Assembly (NCBI GenBank): GCA_910578095.1
Contig: CAJTOZ010000007.1
Coordinates: forward strand, 1-60,961
Reading direction: 5' to 3'
Length of the DNA: 60,961 nucleotides
Source: an uncultured Muribaculaceae bacterium
Lineage (GTDB): Bacteria > Bacteroidota > Bacteroidia > Bacteroidales > Muribaculaceae
The position numbers and the translations under genes were made by a program. Under the pieces are notes generated by a model. That model did not search any database. It was not told the origin of the DNA and saw only the letters and a program-made list of their open reading frames with translations. This document shows, piece by piece, positions 50,701 through 60,310 of the stretch (within the stretch, counting starts at the first letter, position 1; each line of letters begins with the position of its first letter).

Positions 50701-53700
50701 ATGAAGAAAACGCTACGCGTGCTGAGAGCTTTGGCTGTGTCGGCGCTATCGCTTGTCGCGGTAGTGCCGGTGGCCTTGTATATCATGCTTTCCACCACAT
50801 GGGCCCAGACGCGCCTGTGTGCCGCGGCCGAGAGCGAGCTTACATCGCTCCTGGGAACGCCCGTGGAGGTGGGCGAGGTGCGCATCCATCCGTTCAACCG
50901 TCTCGACGTGCGCGACATCCGCGTGGCGGATGATGCCGGCCGTGCGTGCTTGTCGGTTGAGCGTCTCGGGGTGCGTTTTGAGCTATACCATTTCATTCGC
51001 ACGGGGCGTATCGTGTTTGACTATGCGTTGGTCGACCGCCCTACGCTGCGTCTGTCGCGAGCCACGGCTTCCGCTCCGCTAAATGTAGAAGGCATACTCT
51101 CGCGTCTGAAAGGTGATGGCGACAATTCCGGAGCCCGCTTCCGTTTCAAAGTGGCCACTCTGGCCTTGCGCGACGGTAGTGTGAGCTATGATGTGGAGGA
51201 TGCACCTCCGGCACAGGAGGGGCGCTTTGATGCATCGCATGTGGAGGTGACGGGATTGCAGCTGCATGCATGCCTGAGGCTGATAAGCAATGAGGCGATA
51301 GATATAGAACTGGATAGAATGTCGCTCTGCGAACGCAGCGGCTTCGAGCTGCGATCGCTTGCCGGTGTTGTGCTTCGTGATGCCTCCGGCGTGCGTGTGC
51401 AGGGGGTGAATATATCGCTGCGCAATTCCACTCTGGCCTTTGACGGCGATTTCAGTCCCGAAAGCCGCAGCTGGCATGTATCCACCGATACAACGGTGGC
51501 TTCCATGCTGTATCTGCCGGACATGGCGCCTTTCATCCCCGCTACGGCCGAGTGTTATCTTGGACTCGACATGCATCTGGATGCGCACGGCGATTCGGCA
51601 ACAGCCATGCTGGAGCGCTTGTCGCTGTCGGCGCGCGACGAAAGTTTCAGCGTGGAGAGCGAAGGCGGTGCCATCAATGTAGGAGCCGAAAATGAGCAAC
51701 TATGGCTTTCGCGCCTGGATGTGAGAGCCGACATGCCGCGCCTGTGCGCCCATCTGGAGCGCATATCGTCGCGCAGAAATGCCGCATTGCGCCGTGCCGC
51801 CGCGGCCGGACATGTGCGCGTGCATGCCTATGGCTCTCTTTCGGCCCGCAGCGAGGCCGAACTGTCGGTCGACGCACACACGGCTGCGGGTAGCGTGCAC
51901 GCTGCCGCGACGGCCGTGTCGCCTGATAGTTTCGCATCGGCCCGCATGAATTTAAAAGCAGAACTCAAGGATGTTGAGGCCGGGCTGATATCCGGACAGA
52001 AAAGACTTGGAGGCATAAATGCGGCCATAAGCGCATCGGGCCATCTCGGACGTAAGGGGTTTGAGGGTGTGGCCGAGATAAGTGATGCCGATATAATATT
52101 CAACGGACGCCGTTGCGGAGGTATCGTGGGGCGTGGAGTAGTGAAGAACGGCTATGCCGCCCTCGACCTGGATATAGACGACCGCGCCGTGCAGGTGAAT
52201 CTTTCGGCTGAGGCTGAGTACGCTTCCCGCATGCGCTCTCTTACGGTGGAAGGCGATGTGTCCAGGCTGGACCTGAACTGGCTCGGTGTGACCGACGCCT
52301 ATGAGGGATATACGTTGGACGCAGTGATAGACGTGGCGCTGAATGGCAGCGGCGTGGACGACGTGGCCGGCCGTGTGGAACTCTCCGACATTGATTTCCG
52401 CGGACCCGAAGGCCGTGGAGTGTCCATGAATAAACTTCTGCTCACCCGCGATGTCGCCACGCGTCCCGCTGTGGTGGAACTGCAATCGGATTATATAAAC
52501 GGACGTGTGACAGGCGATTTTGTTCCGTCTGTTCTACGTTCCGAATGTGTTGGCGCCGCCATGGAAGTGTTCCCGGCTTTTGCGCAGGCCGGACATCCTG
52601 CCACAGATACCGGCTGTGCAAATGATTTTGATTTTGAGTTTACGATAGCCGATGCCGAGGAGTTGTCCCGGTTCTTCAATCTTCCCGTGCAGATAATTCA
52701 CCCCATAGAGATCTCCGGAGCGGTAGCTTGCGCGGAGCGTGCCATGAGGGTAGAGGTGGACGCGCCTTATCTGCAGCAGGCCGACAAGATAATAGACAAC
52801 ACGGCGGTATATGCCTCTCTGGACGGAACGGAAGGAGTGGCTACGGTGTACTGCACCACCCACATGCCCACTAAAAAAGGCCCGATGGCGGCAGTGCTGA
52901 ATGTGCGCGCCGCCGACAATGTGGTGGGCACCGTGGCCGATTGGACCATAGAACGAAAAATTCCCCTTAACGGCACGCTCAGTTTTTCTACCGCTCTGCA
53001 TCCCGGTGCCGACGGGCGTGTGGCTGCCGATGTGGACTTTCATCCGGGCACCATCAATTTCGGCGATGATGTCTGGACCATACGCCCCTCACGGGTGTCG
53101 TGGAGCGACGGTGTGGCCGAAGTGCGCGATTTCGCGCTCACGGCAGGCGACCAGCGCATAGCGGTTGATGGCACTGTCAGTGCGGCGGACGAGCCGTGCC
53201 TGCATGTCGACATCGACCGTGTGTCGCTGTTGCCGATATTCGAGACATTGGAGATAGACAAGGCGCTTCTTAGCGGTACGGCCACGGGAGTGTTCGAGGG
53301 ACGGCGTCTGCTGGGCGCCGATCCGGTGCTGACGAGCGAGCGGCTGCATGTGGACGGAATAGGCTACAACCGTTGTACGCTGGGCGATGCCGACATACGC
53401 GCCTCGTGGAACAATGCCGCCAAGGCTGTCGAACTGGACGCCGATCTGACAGGACCGGATGGAAGACATTCATCCATAACCGGTTCCATTACCCCGGCGC
53501 GGGAAGAACTGGACATCACATTCCTTGCCGATCGGGTGCGGGTGGGCTTCATGCAACCTTTCATGAGCGCGTTTGCCTCGCGTGTCGACGGGTATGCCTC
53601 GGGGCGCGCAAGGCTGTTCGGCACGTTCAAGTACATCGATCTGGAAGGCGACATATACGCCGATTCGCTGGCGCTCAAGGTGGACTTCACCAACACCGAG

Positions 53701-55248
53701 TACTTCTGCAGCGACAGTGTGCGCATACGTCCGGGAGTGATCAATGTGGACAATGCCACCATACGTGATATCAACGGTCACACGGCGCGCCTGGACGGTG
53801 TGGTGCGGCACGTATTCTTCAAGCAGCCGAGTTTTGATTTCACAGTGAGCGATGCGCGGGATTTCCTGTCCTATAACGTCGGCTCCAAGCAAAGCCCCGA
53901 CTGGTATGGCACCATCTATGGAAACGGAGGGGCACATATCTACGGCGAGCCGGGCGTGGTGAATATTGATGTGAACATGGCCACAGCCGCTGGGTCCACA
54001 TTTACGTTCGTGCTGAGCGACATGATGGAGGCCGACGACTATTCATTCATTACGTTCCGGGATCGCACGCCGGTAGAGATACGCGACTCCATTGTGGAAC
54101 TTGAGCAGATACCGGCCGCCGTGCTGGAATACCAGAAGCGGATGGCTGCGCAGGCAGAAGACACCCCCAGCGACTATAATATGGACTTCCGGGTAGATAT
54201 TACCCCGGCTGCCAGAATGATTCTGGTGATGGACCCTGTGGGCGGCGATGAGATAAAAGCCTATGGCAGCGGCAATATACGCCTTACATACGGCTCGGCC
54301 AACAACGACCTGCGCATGTTCGGCACATATACCCTCGACCGTGGCAGCTACAACTTCACTCTGCAGGATATCATTATCAAGGATTTCACTATCGATGAGG
54401 GAAGCAGCATATCTTTCCACGGCGATCCTTATGCGGCGCAGCTGGATATAGAAGCTGTATATGCTGTGAATGCCAACCTCAGCGACCTTGACGAATCGTT
54501 CCTGCAGGACCGGGATCTTAACCGCACTAATGTGCCCGTGCATGCGCTCATGAAAGTGACCGGCGATATGCGTCAGCCCGACATTGCGTTTGACCTGCGC
54601 TTCCCTACGCTTAGCTCCGATGTATATCGCAAGGTGCGCTCCATCGTGAGCACGGAAGAGATGATGAACCGGCAGATCATCTACCTGCTCGCGCTGAACC
54701 GCTTCTATACGCCTGACTACATGAGCACCACAAAAGGAAATGAATTGTTTTCTGTGGCGTCCTCCACCATCTCAAGCCAGTTGAGCAGTATGCTCGGTAA
54801 GCTCAGCGACAATTGGACCATAGCGCCGAACCTGCGCTCCGATCGTGGCGACTTCAGCGATGTGGAGGTGGACGTGGCGCTGTCGAGCCGGCTGCTCAAC
54901 AACCGCCTGCTGTTCAACGGCAACTTCGGCTATCGTGATAAATCGCTAAATACAAATCAGTTTGTAGGCGATTTCGATATAGAATATCTGTTGAACCGCC
55001 GCGGAATATGGCGTCTGAAGGCCTACAACCGCTATAACGACCAGAACTATTACTTGCGCACGGCTGCTACCACGCAGGGTGTGGGTATCATGTTCAAGCG
55101 CGATTTCGACAGCCTGCTCAGTTGGCTGAAACCATTCCGCCGAAAAAAGACGGAAGAAAAACAGCCGGCCGACAGCATTGTGCCTCAGCCGGCCGATTCC
55201 GTTCCGGTAGCGCAGCCGCTTGGCGATGACTGGCTCGAGATAAAATAA
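50701..55248 (+). CDS. tamB: TamB-like translocation/assembly module protein
   Basis: A 1515-aa protein of the AsmA/TamB family that bridges inner and outer membranes and is linked to outer-membrane protein or lipid transport. It has an N-terminal membrane anchor (about residues 8-30) and a long beta-helical AsmA-like middle part. The C-terminal DUF490/TamB domain covers about 1080-1480 (DIKAYGSGNIRLTYGSANNDL-type turns, LRMFGTYTLDRGSYNFTLQD). The partner TamA/TamL barrel is not adjacent. Start ATG 50701 follows an imperfect -7 box (taatttcg, 50684-50691). It converges with the GT32 gene 12 bp away and has no obvious terminator of its own. Confidence 0.9.
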   Translation: MKKTLRVLRALAVSALSLVAVVPVALYIMLSTTWAQTRLCAAAESELTSLLGTPVEVGEVRIHPFNRLDVRDIRVADDAGRACLSVERLGVRFELYHFIRTGRIVFDYALVDRPTLRLSRATASAPLNVEGILSRLKGDGDNSGARFRFKVATLALRDGSVSYDVEDAPPAQEGRFDASHVEVTGLQLHACLRLISNEAIDIELDRMSLCERSGFELRSLAGVVLRDASGVRVQGVNISLRNSTLAFDGDFSPESRSWHVSTDTTVASMLYLPDMAPFIPATAECYLGLDMHLDAHGDSATAMLERLSLSARDESFSVESEGGAINVGAENEQLWLSRLDVRADMPRLCAHLERISSRRNAALRRAAAAGHVRVHAYGSLSARSEAELSVDAHTAAGSVHAAATAVSPDSFASARMNLKAELKDVEAGLISGQKRLGGINAAISASGHLGRKGFEGVAEISDADIIFNGRRCGGIVGRGVVKNGYAALDLDIDDRAVQVNLSAEAEYASRMRSLTVEGDVSRLDLNWLGVTDAYEGYTLDAVIDVALNGSGVDDVAGRVELSDIDFRGPEGRGVSMNKLLLTRDVATRPAVVELQSDYINGRVTGDFVPSVLRSECVGAAMEVFPAFAQAGHPATDTGCANDFDFEFTIADAEELSRFFNLPVQIIHPIEISGAVACAERAMRVEVDAPYLQQADKIIDNTAVYASLDGTEGVATVYCTTHMPTKKGPMAAVLNVRAADNVVGTVADWTIERKIPLNGTLSFSTALHPGADGRVAADVDFHPGTINFGDDVWTIRPSRVSWSDGVAEVRDFALTAGDQRIAVDGTVSAADEPCLHVDIDRVSLLPIFETLEIDKALLSGTATGVFEGRRLLGADPVLTSERLHVDGIGYNRCTLGDADIRASWNNAAKAVELDADLTGPDGRHSSITGSITPAREELDITFLADRVRVGFMQPFMSAFASRVDGYASGRARLFGTFKYIDLEGDIYADSLALKVDFTNTEYFCSDSVRIRPGVINVDNATIRDINGHTARLDGVVRHVFFKQPSFDFTVSDARDFLSYNVGSKQSPDWYGTIYGNGGAHIYGEPGVVNIDVNMATAAGSTFTFVLSDMMEADDYSFITFRDRTPVEIRDSIVELEQIPAAVLEYQKRMAAQAEDTPSDYNMDFRVDITPAARMILVMDPVGGDEIKAYGSGNIRLTYGSANNDLRMFGTYTLDRGSYNFTLQDIIIKDFTIDEGSSISFHGDPYAAQLDIEAVYAVNANLSDLDESFLQDRDLNRTNVPVHALMKVTGDMRQPDIAFDLRFPTLSSDVYRKVRSIVSTEEMMNRQIIYLLALNRFYTPDYMSTTKGNELFSVASSTISSQLSSMLGKLSDNWTIAPNLRSDRGDFSDVEVDVALSSRLLNNRLLFNGNFGYRDKSLNTNQFVGDFDIEYLLNRRGIWRLKAYNRYNDQNYYLRTAATTQGVGIMFKRDFDSLLSWLKPFRRKKTEEKQPADSIVPQPADSVPVAQPLGDDWLEIK

Positions 55249-55260
55249 GAGGTCTAAAAG

Positions 55261-55980
55261 TCAGTGGCGGCTCATCAGGTGGTAGCGTACCACATTGACG
55301 AAGTGCTCTATACTCTTTTCCAAGCGTCGGCTCATTTTGCGCTTGCGCCAACTGCCGTACACGCGATGCTGCCCGATGGTGTCGCTGTCGGTGGCATAGC
55401 GCTTGCGCGGGGCGAGCATGCGGGTGGGATAGACGGTGAGGCCGGGAAGGCGCTGCTGTGTGTCGGCGCCGGGCACGTAGCCAAGTTCTGTTGCTATCTC
55501 GCGCATGGTGAGTGGCGAGATAGTGTTGTCCAGACTGCCGTCGGGACGGCGGTAGGGGCGCGAGCTGTAGTAGTCGACCATGCGGCGGCAAAAATCGTTG
55601 CCCTTGTCGGCAATGATGAATGCGGCCTGCAGTCCGAAGTCGGTTTCGCCCTCGGCTACACACTCGTTGAATGTGACACATTCGCCATTCTCGGGCAGCA
55701 GATGGTCGAAACGGCGGAAAAGCAGGATATCGCTGTCCATATAAACACCACCCTCGCTCCATAATGCGTAGAAGCGCACGGCATCAGAGGCGAAAGCCCA
55801 TCGGTGCTCATCGAGAGCCTCATTTATATACTGTATTCCTATGGCACGGGCATCCTCTGCCGTCCACACTCTCACTGTATAGTCCGGCATCAGTCGCTTC
55901 CACGACTCCAGACATAGCTTTATCTCCACCGGATAAGCGTCGCCGCTGAACCAGCAGAGGTGAATTGTTTTTGGTATCAA
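55261..55980 (-). CDS. GT32-type glycosyltransferase
   Basis: A 239-aa glycosyltransferase of the Och1/GT32 sort. It has MIPKTIHLCWFSG at the start and the DxD metal/nucleotide-sugar motif in GGVYMDSDILLFRRFD (about 77-92), followed by a helical C-terminus rich in arginine. Such enzymes add hexoses to polysaccharide or lipid-linked sugars. No membrane span or signal. It ends an operon after nadE (22 bp gap), which is an unusual setting for a sugar transferase; acceptor unknown. Confidence 0.88.
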   Translation of the reverse strand: MIPKTIHLCWFSGDAYPVEIKLCLESWKRLMPDYTVRVWTAEDARAIGIQYINEALDEHRWAFASDAVRFYALWSEGGVYMDSDILLFRRFDHLLPENGECVTFNECVAEGETDFGLQAAFIIADKGNDFCRRMVDYYSSRPYRRPDGSLDNTISPLTMREIATELGYVPGADTQQRLPGLTVYPTRMLAPRKRYATDSDTIGQHRVYGSWRKRKMSRRLEKSIEHFVNVVRYHLMSRH

Positions 55981-56002
55981 TGCTGTACGGTAATATTTCT
56001 AT

Positions 56003-57937
56003 TTATAAAGTATCACATTCTTTTAACCACATGGTTGCGCAAGCATCGGATGGCATGCGCCAGTCGCCTCGCGGCGATAGGCACACGGAGCCCACTTTCG
56101 GGCCGTCCGGCAGGCACGAGCGCTTGAACTGCTGGGCGAAGAATCGCCGGTAGAATGTCCGTAGCCAGTGCTTTATGGTGTCTTCGGAATAGGCTCCGTC
56201 AAATGCTTTGAGGGCCATGGCATACACGCGCGCAGGCGTGAATCCGAAGCGCAGCATGTGGTATAGGAAGAAGTCGTGGAGCTCGTATGGGCCCACAAGA
56301 TCCTCAGTCACCTGCGCTATGGTGCCGTCGGCCGACGGCGGCAGAAGTTCCGGAGAGATGGGAGTATCCACGATGTCGAGGAGGGTGCTTCGCGTGGCAT
56401 CGTCGGACGTGGTGCGCGCAAAATGAGCCACGAGGTGGGCTACAAGCGTTTTCGGTACTCCGGCATTGACGCCGTACATCGACATGTGGTCGCCATTGTA
56501 TGTGGCCCAGCCGAGGGCGAGCTCGGAGAGGTCGCCGGTGCCGAGAACCATGCCACCGGTCTGGTTGGCTATATCCATTAGCAGCAGAGTGCGCTGTCGG
56601 GCTTGTGAATTTTCATACGTCACGTCCTTTATGGCGGCATCGTGTCCGATATCGGAGAAGTGCTGCATCACAGCCGGAACTATACTGATCTCTCGTGTGG
56701 CAACACCCAGCCGTTTCATGAGCGTTACGGCATTATCGTGTGTGCGCGATGTGGTGCCGAAGCCGGGCATCGTTACACCCGTGATGCCGGTGCGCGGCAG
56801 CCCGAGCTTGTCGAATGCGGCCACGGCCACGAGCAGCGCGAGTGTGGAGTCGAGTCCTCCGCTTATGCCTACGACGAGGTTGCGGCAGCGAGTTGCGTCC
56901 AGCCGGCGGCAGAGGCCTGCCACCTGTATGTTGATGATTTCATCGCAGTGGGCGTTGAGATTTTCATCATCGGCAGGTACAAACGGCCTTGGGTCGATAG
57001 CGCGGTAGGCGAGAGGGATAGAATGGGGTTCCACATCCACGGCTGCACTGATGGTGTATGTGCCGGTGTCGTTGCGACGGGCGCAGTCTGTGAATGATCC
57101 GGTGTGCATCCGGTCGCGGTTGATGGCGCAGAGGTCAATGTCGGCCACCACCCATTGGCTCTCATGGCTCCATCTTTGGTTTGCGGCCAGGGTGCGTCCG
57201 TTTTCCGCTATTATGGTTTTCCCGTCGAATACAAGGTCGGTGGACGATTCGCCGTAGCCTGCCGATGCATATACGTAGGCGCAGCAGCAGCGGGCCGACT
57301 GCTGGGCTATGAGTGTGCGCAGATAGGAGTATTTTCCGATAAGGTCGTCGGAGGCAGAAAGATTGGCTATCACATGTGCTCCGGCCATAGCTGCAAAGCC
57401 GCTCGGGGGAGCTGGCGTCCACAGATCCTCGCATATCTCCACGCCTACGAGAGCATCGCCGCAGGCGAAGAGTTGTTGCGTGCCGAACGGCACACAGTGT
57501 CCGAGAAGGGTGGTGGCAACGGTATTGGCAGGAGCTCCGGCCCACCAGCGTTTTTCGTAAAACTCATTGTAGTTTGGTACATAAGTCTTGGGTACAATGC
57601 CTAAAGGCTTGCCACCCGACAAAGCCACGGCACAGTTGTAGAGCGTGCCGGCGATGCGCAGCGGCATGCCGACGAGCAGCGTGCATGGCAGCGCGCGCGT
57701 GGCGTCGGCTATTTCGGCGAGCGCGTCGAGTGCGCCGGCGAGCAATGTATCGTTATGGAAAAGGTCGCCGCACGAGTAGCCCGTGACACACATTTCTGGA
57801 AAGACAATCAGATCGGGATGGGCGGTCTCGCTCATGGCCTTGGCCATGGCGATAATCTCGGAAGCATTTGCCGCACAGTCGGCCAGATGGACCGCCGGCG
57901 ACGCGGCAGCGGCGCGGAAGTATCCTAAATTATTCAT
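56003..57937 (-). CDS. nadE: Glutamine-dependent NAD+ synthetase
   Basis: A 644-aa two-domain enzyme that makes NAD+ from nicotinate adenine dinucleotide. The nitrilase-like glutaminase domain (about 1-270) has the Glu-Lys-Cys triad: FPEMCVTGYSCGDLF (E near 48), VPKTYVPNYNEFYEKRW (K near 116) and GVEICEDLWTP (C near 176). The synthetase domain has the P-loop SGGLDSTLALLV (about 356-367) and VLGTGDLSELALGWATYNGD. It starts 2 nt after the helicase gene stop, and GT32 follows. Length is typical of the long bacterial form. Confidence 0.97.
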   Translation of the reverse strand: MNNLGYFRAAAASPAVHLADCAANASEIIAMAKAMSETAHPDLIVFPEMCVTGYSCGDLFHNDTLLAGALDALAEIADATRALPCTLLVGMPLRIAGTLYNCAVALSGGKPLGIVPKTYVPNYNEFYEKRWWAGAPANTVATTLLGHCVPFGTQQLFACGDALVGVEICEDLWTPAPPSGFAAMAGAHVIANLSASDDLIGKYSYLRTLIAQQSARCCCAYVYASAGYGESSTDLVFDGKTIIAENGRTLAANQRWSHESQWVVADIDLCAINRDRMHTGSFTDCARRNDTGTYTISAAVDVEPHSIPLAYRAIDPRPFVPADDENLNAHCDEIINIQVAGLCRRLDATRCRNLVVGISGGLDSTLALLVAVAAFDKLGLPRTGITGVTMPGFGTTSRTHDNAVTLMKRLGVATREISIVPAVMQHFSDIGHDAAIKDVTYENSQARQRTLLLMDIANQTGGMVLGTGDLSELALGWATYNGDHMSMYGVNAGVPKTLVAHLVAHFARTTSDDATRSTLLDIVDTPISPELLPPSADGTIAQVTEDLVGPYELHDFFLYHMLRFGFTPARVYAMALKAFDGAYSEDTIKHWLRTFYRRFFAQQFKRSCLPDGPKVGSVCLSPRGDWRMPSDACATMWLKECDTL

Positions 57938-57939
57938 GT

Positions 57940-59985
57940 CTATTTTTTCTTTCTGTTCTTTTTGCGCAATCGCTCGGCGATAACGCGATGTATTTCGGCC
58001 TCTTCGGGAGAGTCTATGGTTTCGTATAGGGATGCGAGGGCAGTGTGCACAGGCTCGGCAGCGGGGGCGCGTTCGACAGCCTGAAGCAGACAGTCGAGCG
58101 CCTCGGCATAGGAATGGGTGGCGGAGTATATATCGGCCAGATTGGCGAGCGGTGGCCAGCTGTCATTGTCGGCTTCCGCGGCCGCGCGCAGGAAGTGTTC
58201 GGCGCCGTCGAGATCGCCGCAGTCGGCGAGCAGGCGTCCTTTTCCCAGCAAGGCTCCGTAGTGGGCCGGCGATATTGATAATGCTTTGTCGTAATTGGCG
58301 AGAGCCGGAGCGGGATCGGCGCCTTCGGCAAGGCACTGTTCTGCCATGGCCACATATTCGTCGGCCAATGCGTGGAAACGTTTCCGGGCATCGTCCAGTT
58401 CGGCACGCAGGGCCGTGATTTCATCGGTGAGCTGTCGCACCACGTTGAGGCGTCGGGCCACAAGGCGACGTATGGAAGGGCTTCGCAACACAGCCGGCCG
58501 GGCTTCGGCGGCTATGGCGAAATTCTCCACGGCTCCGTTGATATCGGCGCAGGCAAAAGCCTTTGATGCGGCAGCAAGGGCCGCATCGGCTCTCGCATCG
58601 GCTATGGCGCTATCGATAATCTCGGTGCTGTTGAACGACCGGCTGAAGCCCACCACAGCAGGATGCACATAGATGTCGCGTTCGGCAAGTGTGCTGAGCA
58701 GGCGGATGCCCTGAAGGCTGCGGCAACGGCTTAGGGCCACGTAGCTCTGGCCTCCGGCGAAGGCTCCACGCCCGAAATCGAGCACTACGTTGTCGAAGGT
58801 CATGCCCTGACTTTTGTGCACAGTGAGAGCCCATGCAAGTTTCAGCGGGAATTGGGTGAAACTGCCGAGCTCCACCTCGTTGATCTTATGGGTTTTCTCG
58901 TCGAGTTCATAGCGGATGTTGCTCCATCGTTCCTGCTCCACGGAATGCAGAAGCCCATCGGATGTGCGCACACCTATGTGCCCGTCTTCGTCAAGAGCCT
59001 CTACAAGGCCTATTGTGCCGTTCACCCAACGGCGTTCGGGGTCGTTGCGCACGAACATCACCTGAGCTCCCACCTTTAGGGTGAGCTCACGGTCGGTGGG
59101 GAGCGACTGCTCGGGGAAGTCCCGCTCTATGATGCCTGTGAATGTGGCGGGTGGGGTGCGCAGCGCAGCCAGGCGTTCGCTGTTGATGTTGTCTACGAGA
59201 TCGCGGCGGGTGGCTATTGTCACCGGCAGCTCTCCTGCCTCCGCGGCTTTTTCGTAGATGGTGTCGCGGTCGGCCACGCGGCTGTTGATTGTGCGTAGGT
59301 CGTCGGGGGTAGGGTGCCCGTCGCGCACACGATCCAGCAGCCCCACAAAGAGGGGGTCGCTCTGGCGGTAGACCTTGCGCAGCTCTATGGGCACCAGCGT
59401 CATTTCCTCAAACACCTTGGCGTTGAAGAAATACGGGGTGCCGTAGTGGCGCGCCATTATATCGCGGGTATCGGCCGTAACTACGGGTTCGAGCTGAAAC
59501 ACATCGCCCACCATAAGGAGTTGTTTGCCGGCGAATGGGCGGCGCATGTCGCCGCAGTACACGCGGAGCAACTTGTCGATGAAGTCGATAGTGTCGGCCC
59601 GCACCATCGACACCTCATCGATGATTATCAATTCCAATTCCTTAAGCAATTTTACCAACGACTGCGGATAGCGCATGCGCCGCCGCAGCACGCGTGCCGC
59701 GAAGTCGGGATCGTCGGGCATCGTGGGCTTGAATGGAAGGCGGAAGAAAGAGTGCATGGTTTGTCCGCCCACGTTGATCGCGGCAATACCCGTGGGGGCG
59801 AGCACCACGTGTTTCTTCGCCGTATTTGCCGTGATGTACCGCAGAAGTGTGCTTTTGCCCGTGCCGGCCTTTCCGGTCAAAAACACCGATTGCGATGTGT
59901 CTTTGATCAGCTGCCAGGCCGTGAGCATGTCTCCGTTTTCGGGGTCGAGTACATGCCGGCGTTGCTGTGGGTCGGTTTTCTGCAT
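57940..59985 (-). CDS. Pif1/Dda-like helicase with C-terminal TPR domain
   Basis: A 681-aa protein. Its SF1B helicase core shows Walker A GKAGTGKSTLLRY (about 37-49), PTGIAAINVGGQTMHSFF, Walker B LIIIDEVSMVRAD (about 124-136), GDVFQLEPV and the UvrD-C-like LTVHKSQGMTFDNVVLDFG with YVALSRCRSL. About residues 480-680 are TPR-like repeats (NYDKALSISPAHYGALLGKG, LANLADIYSATHSYAEAL) and the end is basic (KKNRKKK). ATG 59985 is chosen because the -7 box (59994-60001) lies just upstream of it, inside a longer possible frame. A role in genome maintenance is likely. Confidence 0.92.
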   Translation of the reverse strand: MQKTDPQQRRHVLDPENGDMLTAWQLIKDTSQSVFLTGKAGTGKSTLLRYITANTAKKHVVLAPTGIAAINVGGQTMHSFFRLPFKPTMPDDPDFAARVLRRRMRYPQSLVKLLKELELIIIDEVSMVRADTIDFIDKLLRVYCGDMRRPFAGKQLLMVGDVFQLEPVVTADTRDIMARHYGTPYFFNAKVFEEMTLVPIELRKVYRQSDPLFVGLLDRVRDGHPTPDDLRTINSRVADRDTIYEKAAEAGELPVTIATRRDLVDNINSERLAALRTPPATFTGIIERDFPEQSLPTDRELTLKVGAQVMFVRNDPERRWVNGTIGLVEALDEDGHIGVRTSDGLLHSVEQERWSNIRYELDEKTHKINEVELGSFTQFPLKLAWALTVHKSQGMTFDNVVLDFGRGAFAGGQSYVALSRCRSLQGIRLLSTLAERDIYVHPAVVGFSRSFNSTEIIDSAIADARADAALAAASKAFACADINGAVENFAIAAEARPAVLRSPSIRRLVARRLNVVRQLTDEITALRAELDDARKRFHALADEYVAMAEQCLAEGADPAPALANYDKALSISPAHYGALLGKGRLLADCGDLDGAEHFLRAAAEADNDSWPPLANLADIYSATHSYAEALDCLLQAVERAPAAEPVHTALASLYETIDSPEEAEIHRVIAERLRKKNRKKK

Positions 59986-59993
59986 ATTGACTA

Positions 59994-60001
59994 CAAAAAT
60001 A
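59994..60001 (-). promoter_or_regulatory. -7 box of the helicase-nadE-GT32 operon
   Basis: Minus-strand tatttttg lies 8 nt before the ATG, leaving almost no leader. Confidence 0.65.
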
Positions 60002-60015
60002 CGAATAAGTCGAGA

Positions 60016-60310
60016 ACAAAGCAAAATTTATTTTGCTTTGTCGAGCGTGTTCCATCCTGTTCCGCATATCCCGCAGTGGAACAGTGTGCGGCGAAGCTGC
60101 ACTGCGAGTGATAGCTACAATTTAGTGAGCGATAATGAACGTAGCTTGTGCTCCTATTTTATATGGGGGTAGTGCAGCTACGCAGCATCATTGCGGGAGG
60201 AATCCCCCCTCCCAACAACAAGCTGCGTGGCCTGTGGCGCTTGCATGCGACTACAACTCGCGCCGCATCTATGCCACTCCCTGCCGAATGTACATATGAC
60301 GACTTCGGTT
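60016..60310. other. Intergenic region with inverted repeats between core genes and restriction-modification gene
   Basis: No coding frame with support is seen. Structures are a perfect AT-rich 12-bp inverted repeat (60016-60027 with 60030-60041), which may end or start transcription, and a nested pair: acgcagc/gctgcgt (60180-60186 with 60222-60228) around gggagg/cctccc (60195-60200 with 60208-60213). The nested pair lies beyond the specificity gene stop and could be a terminator or an island junction. No tRNA or att-site repeat was found. Confidence 0.4.

Noticed and set aside
60042..60300. Possible tRNA or attachment site next to the restriction-modification gene
   Set aside because: No cloverleaf, acceptor end or matching direct repeat could be drawn from the sequence.
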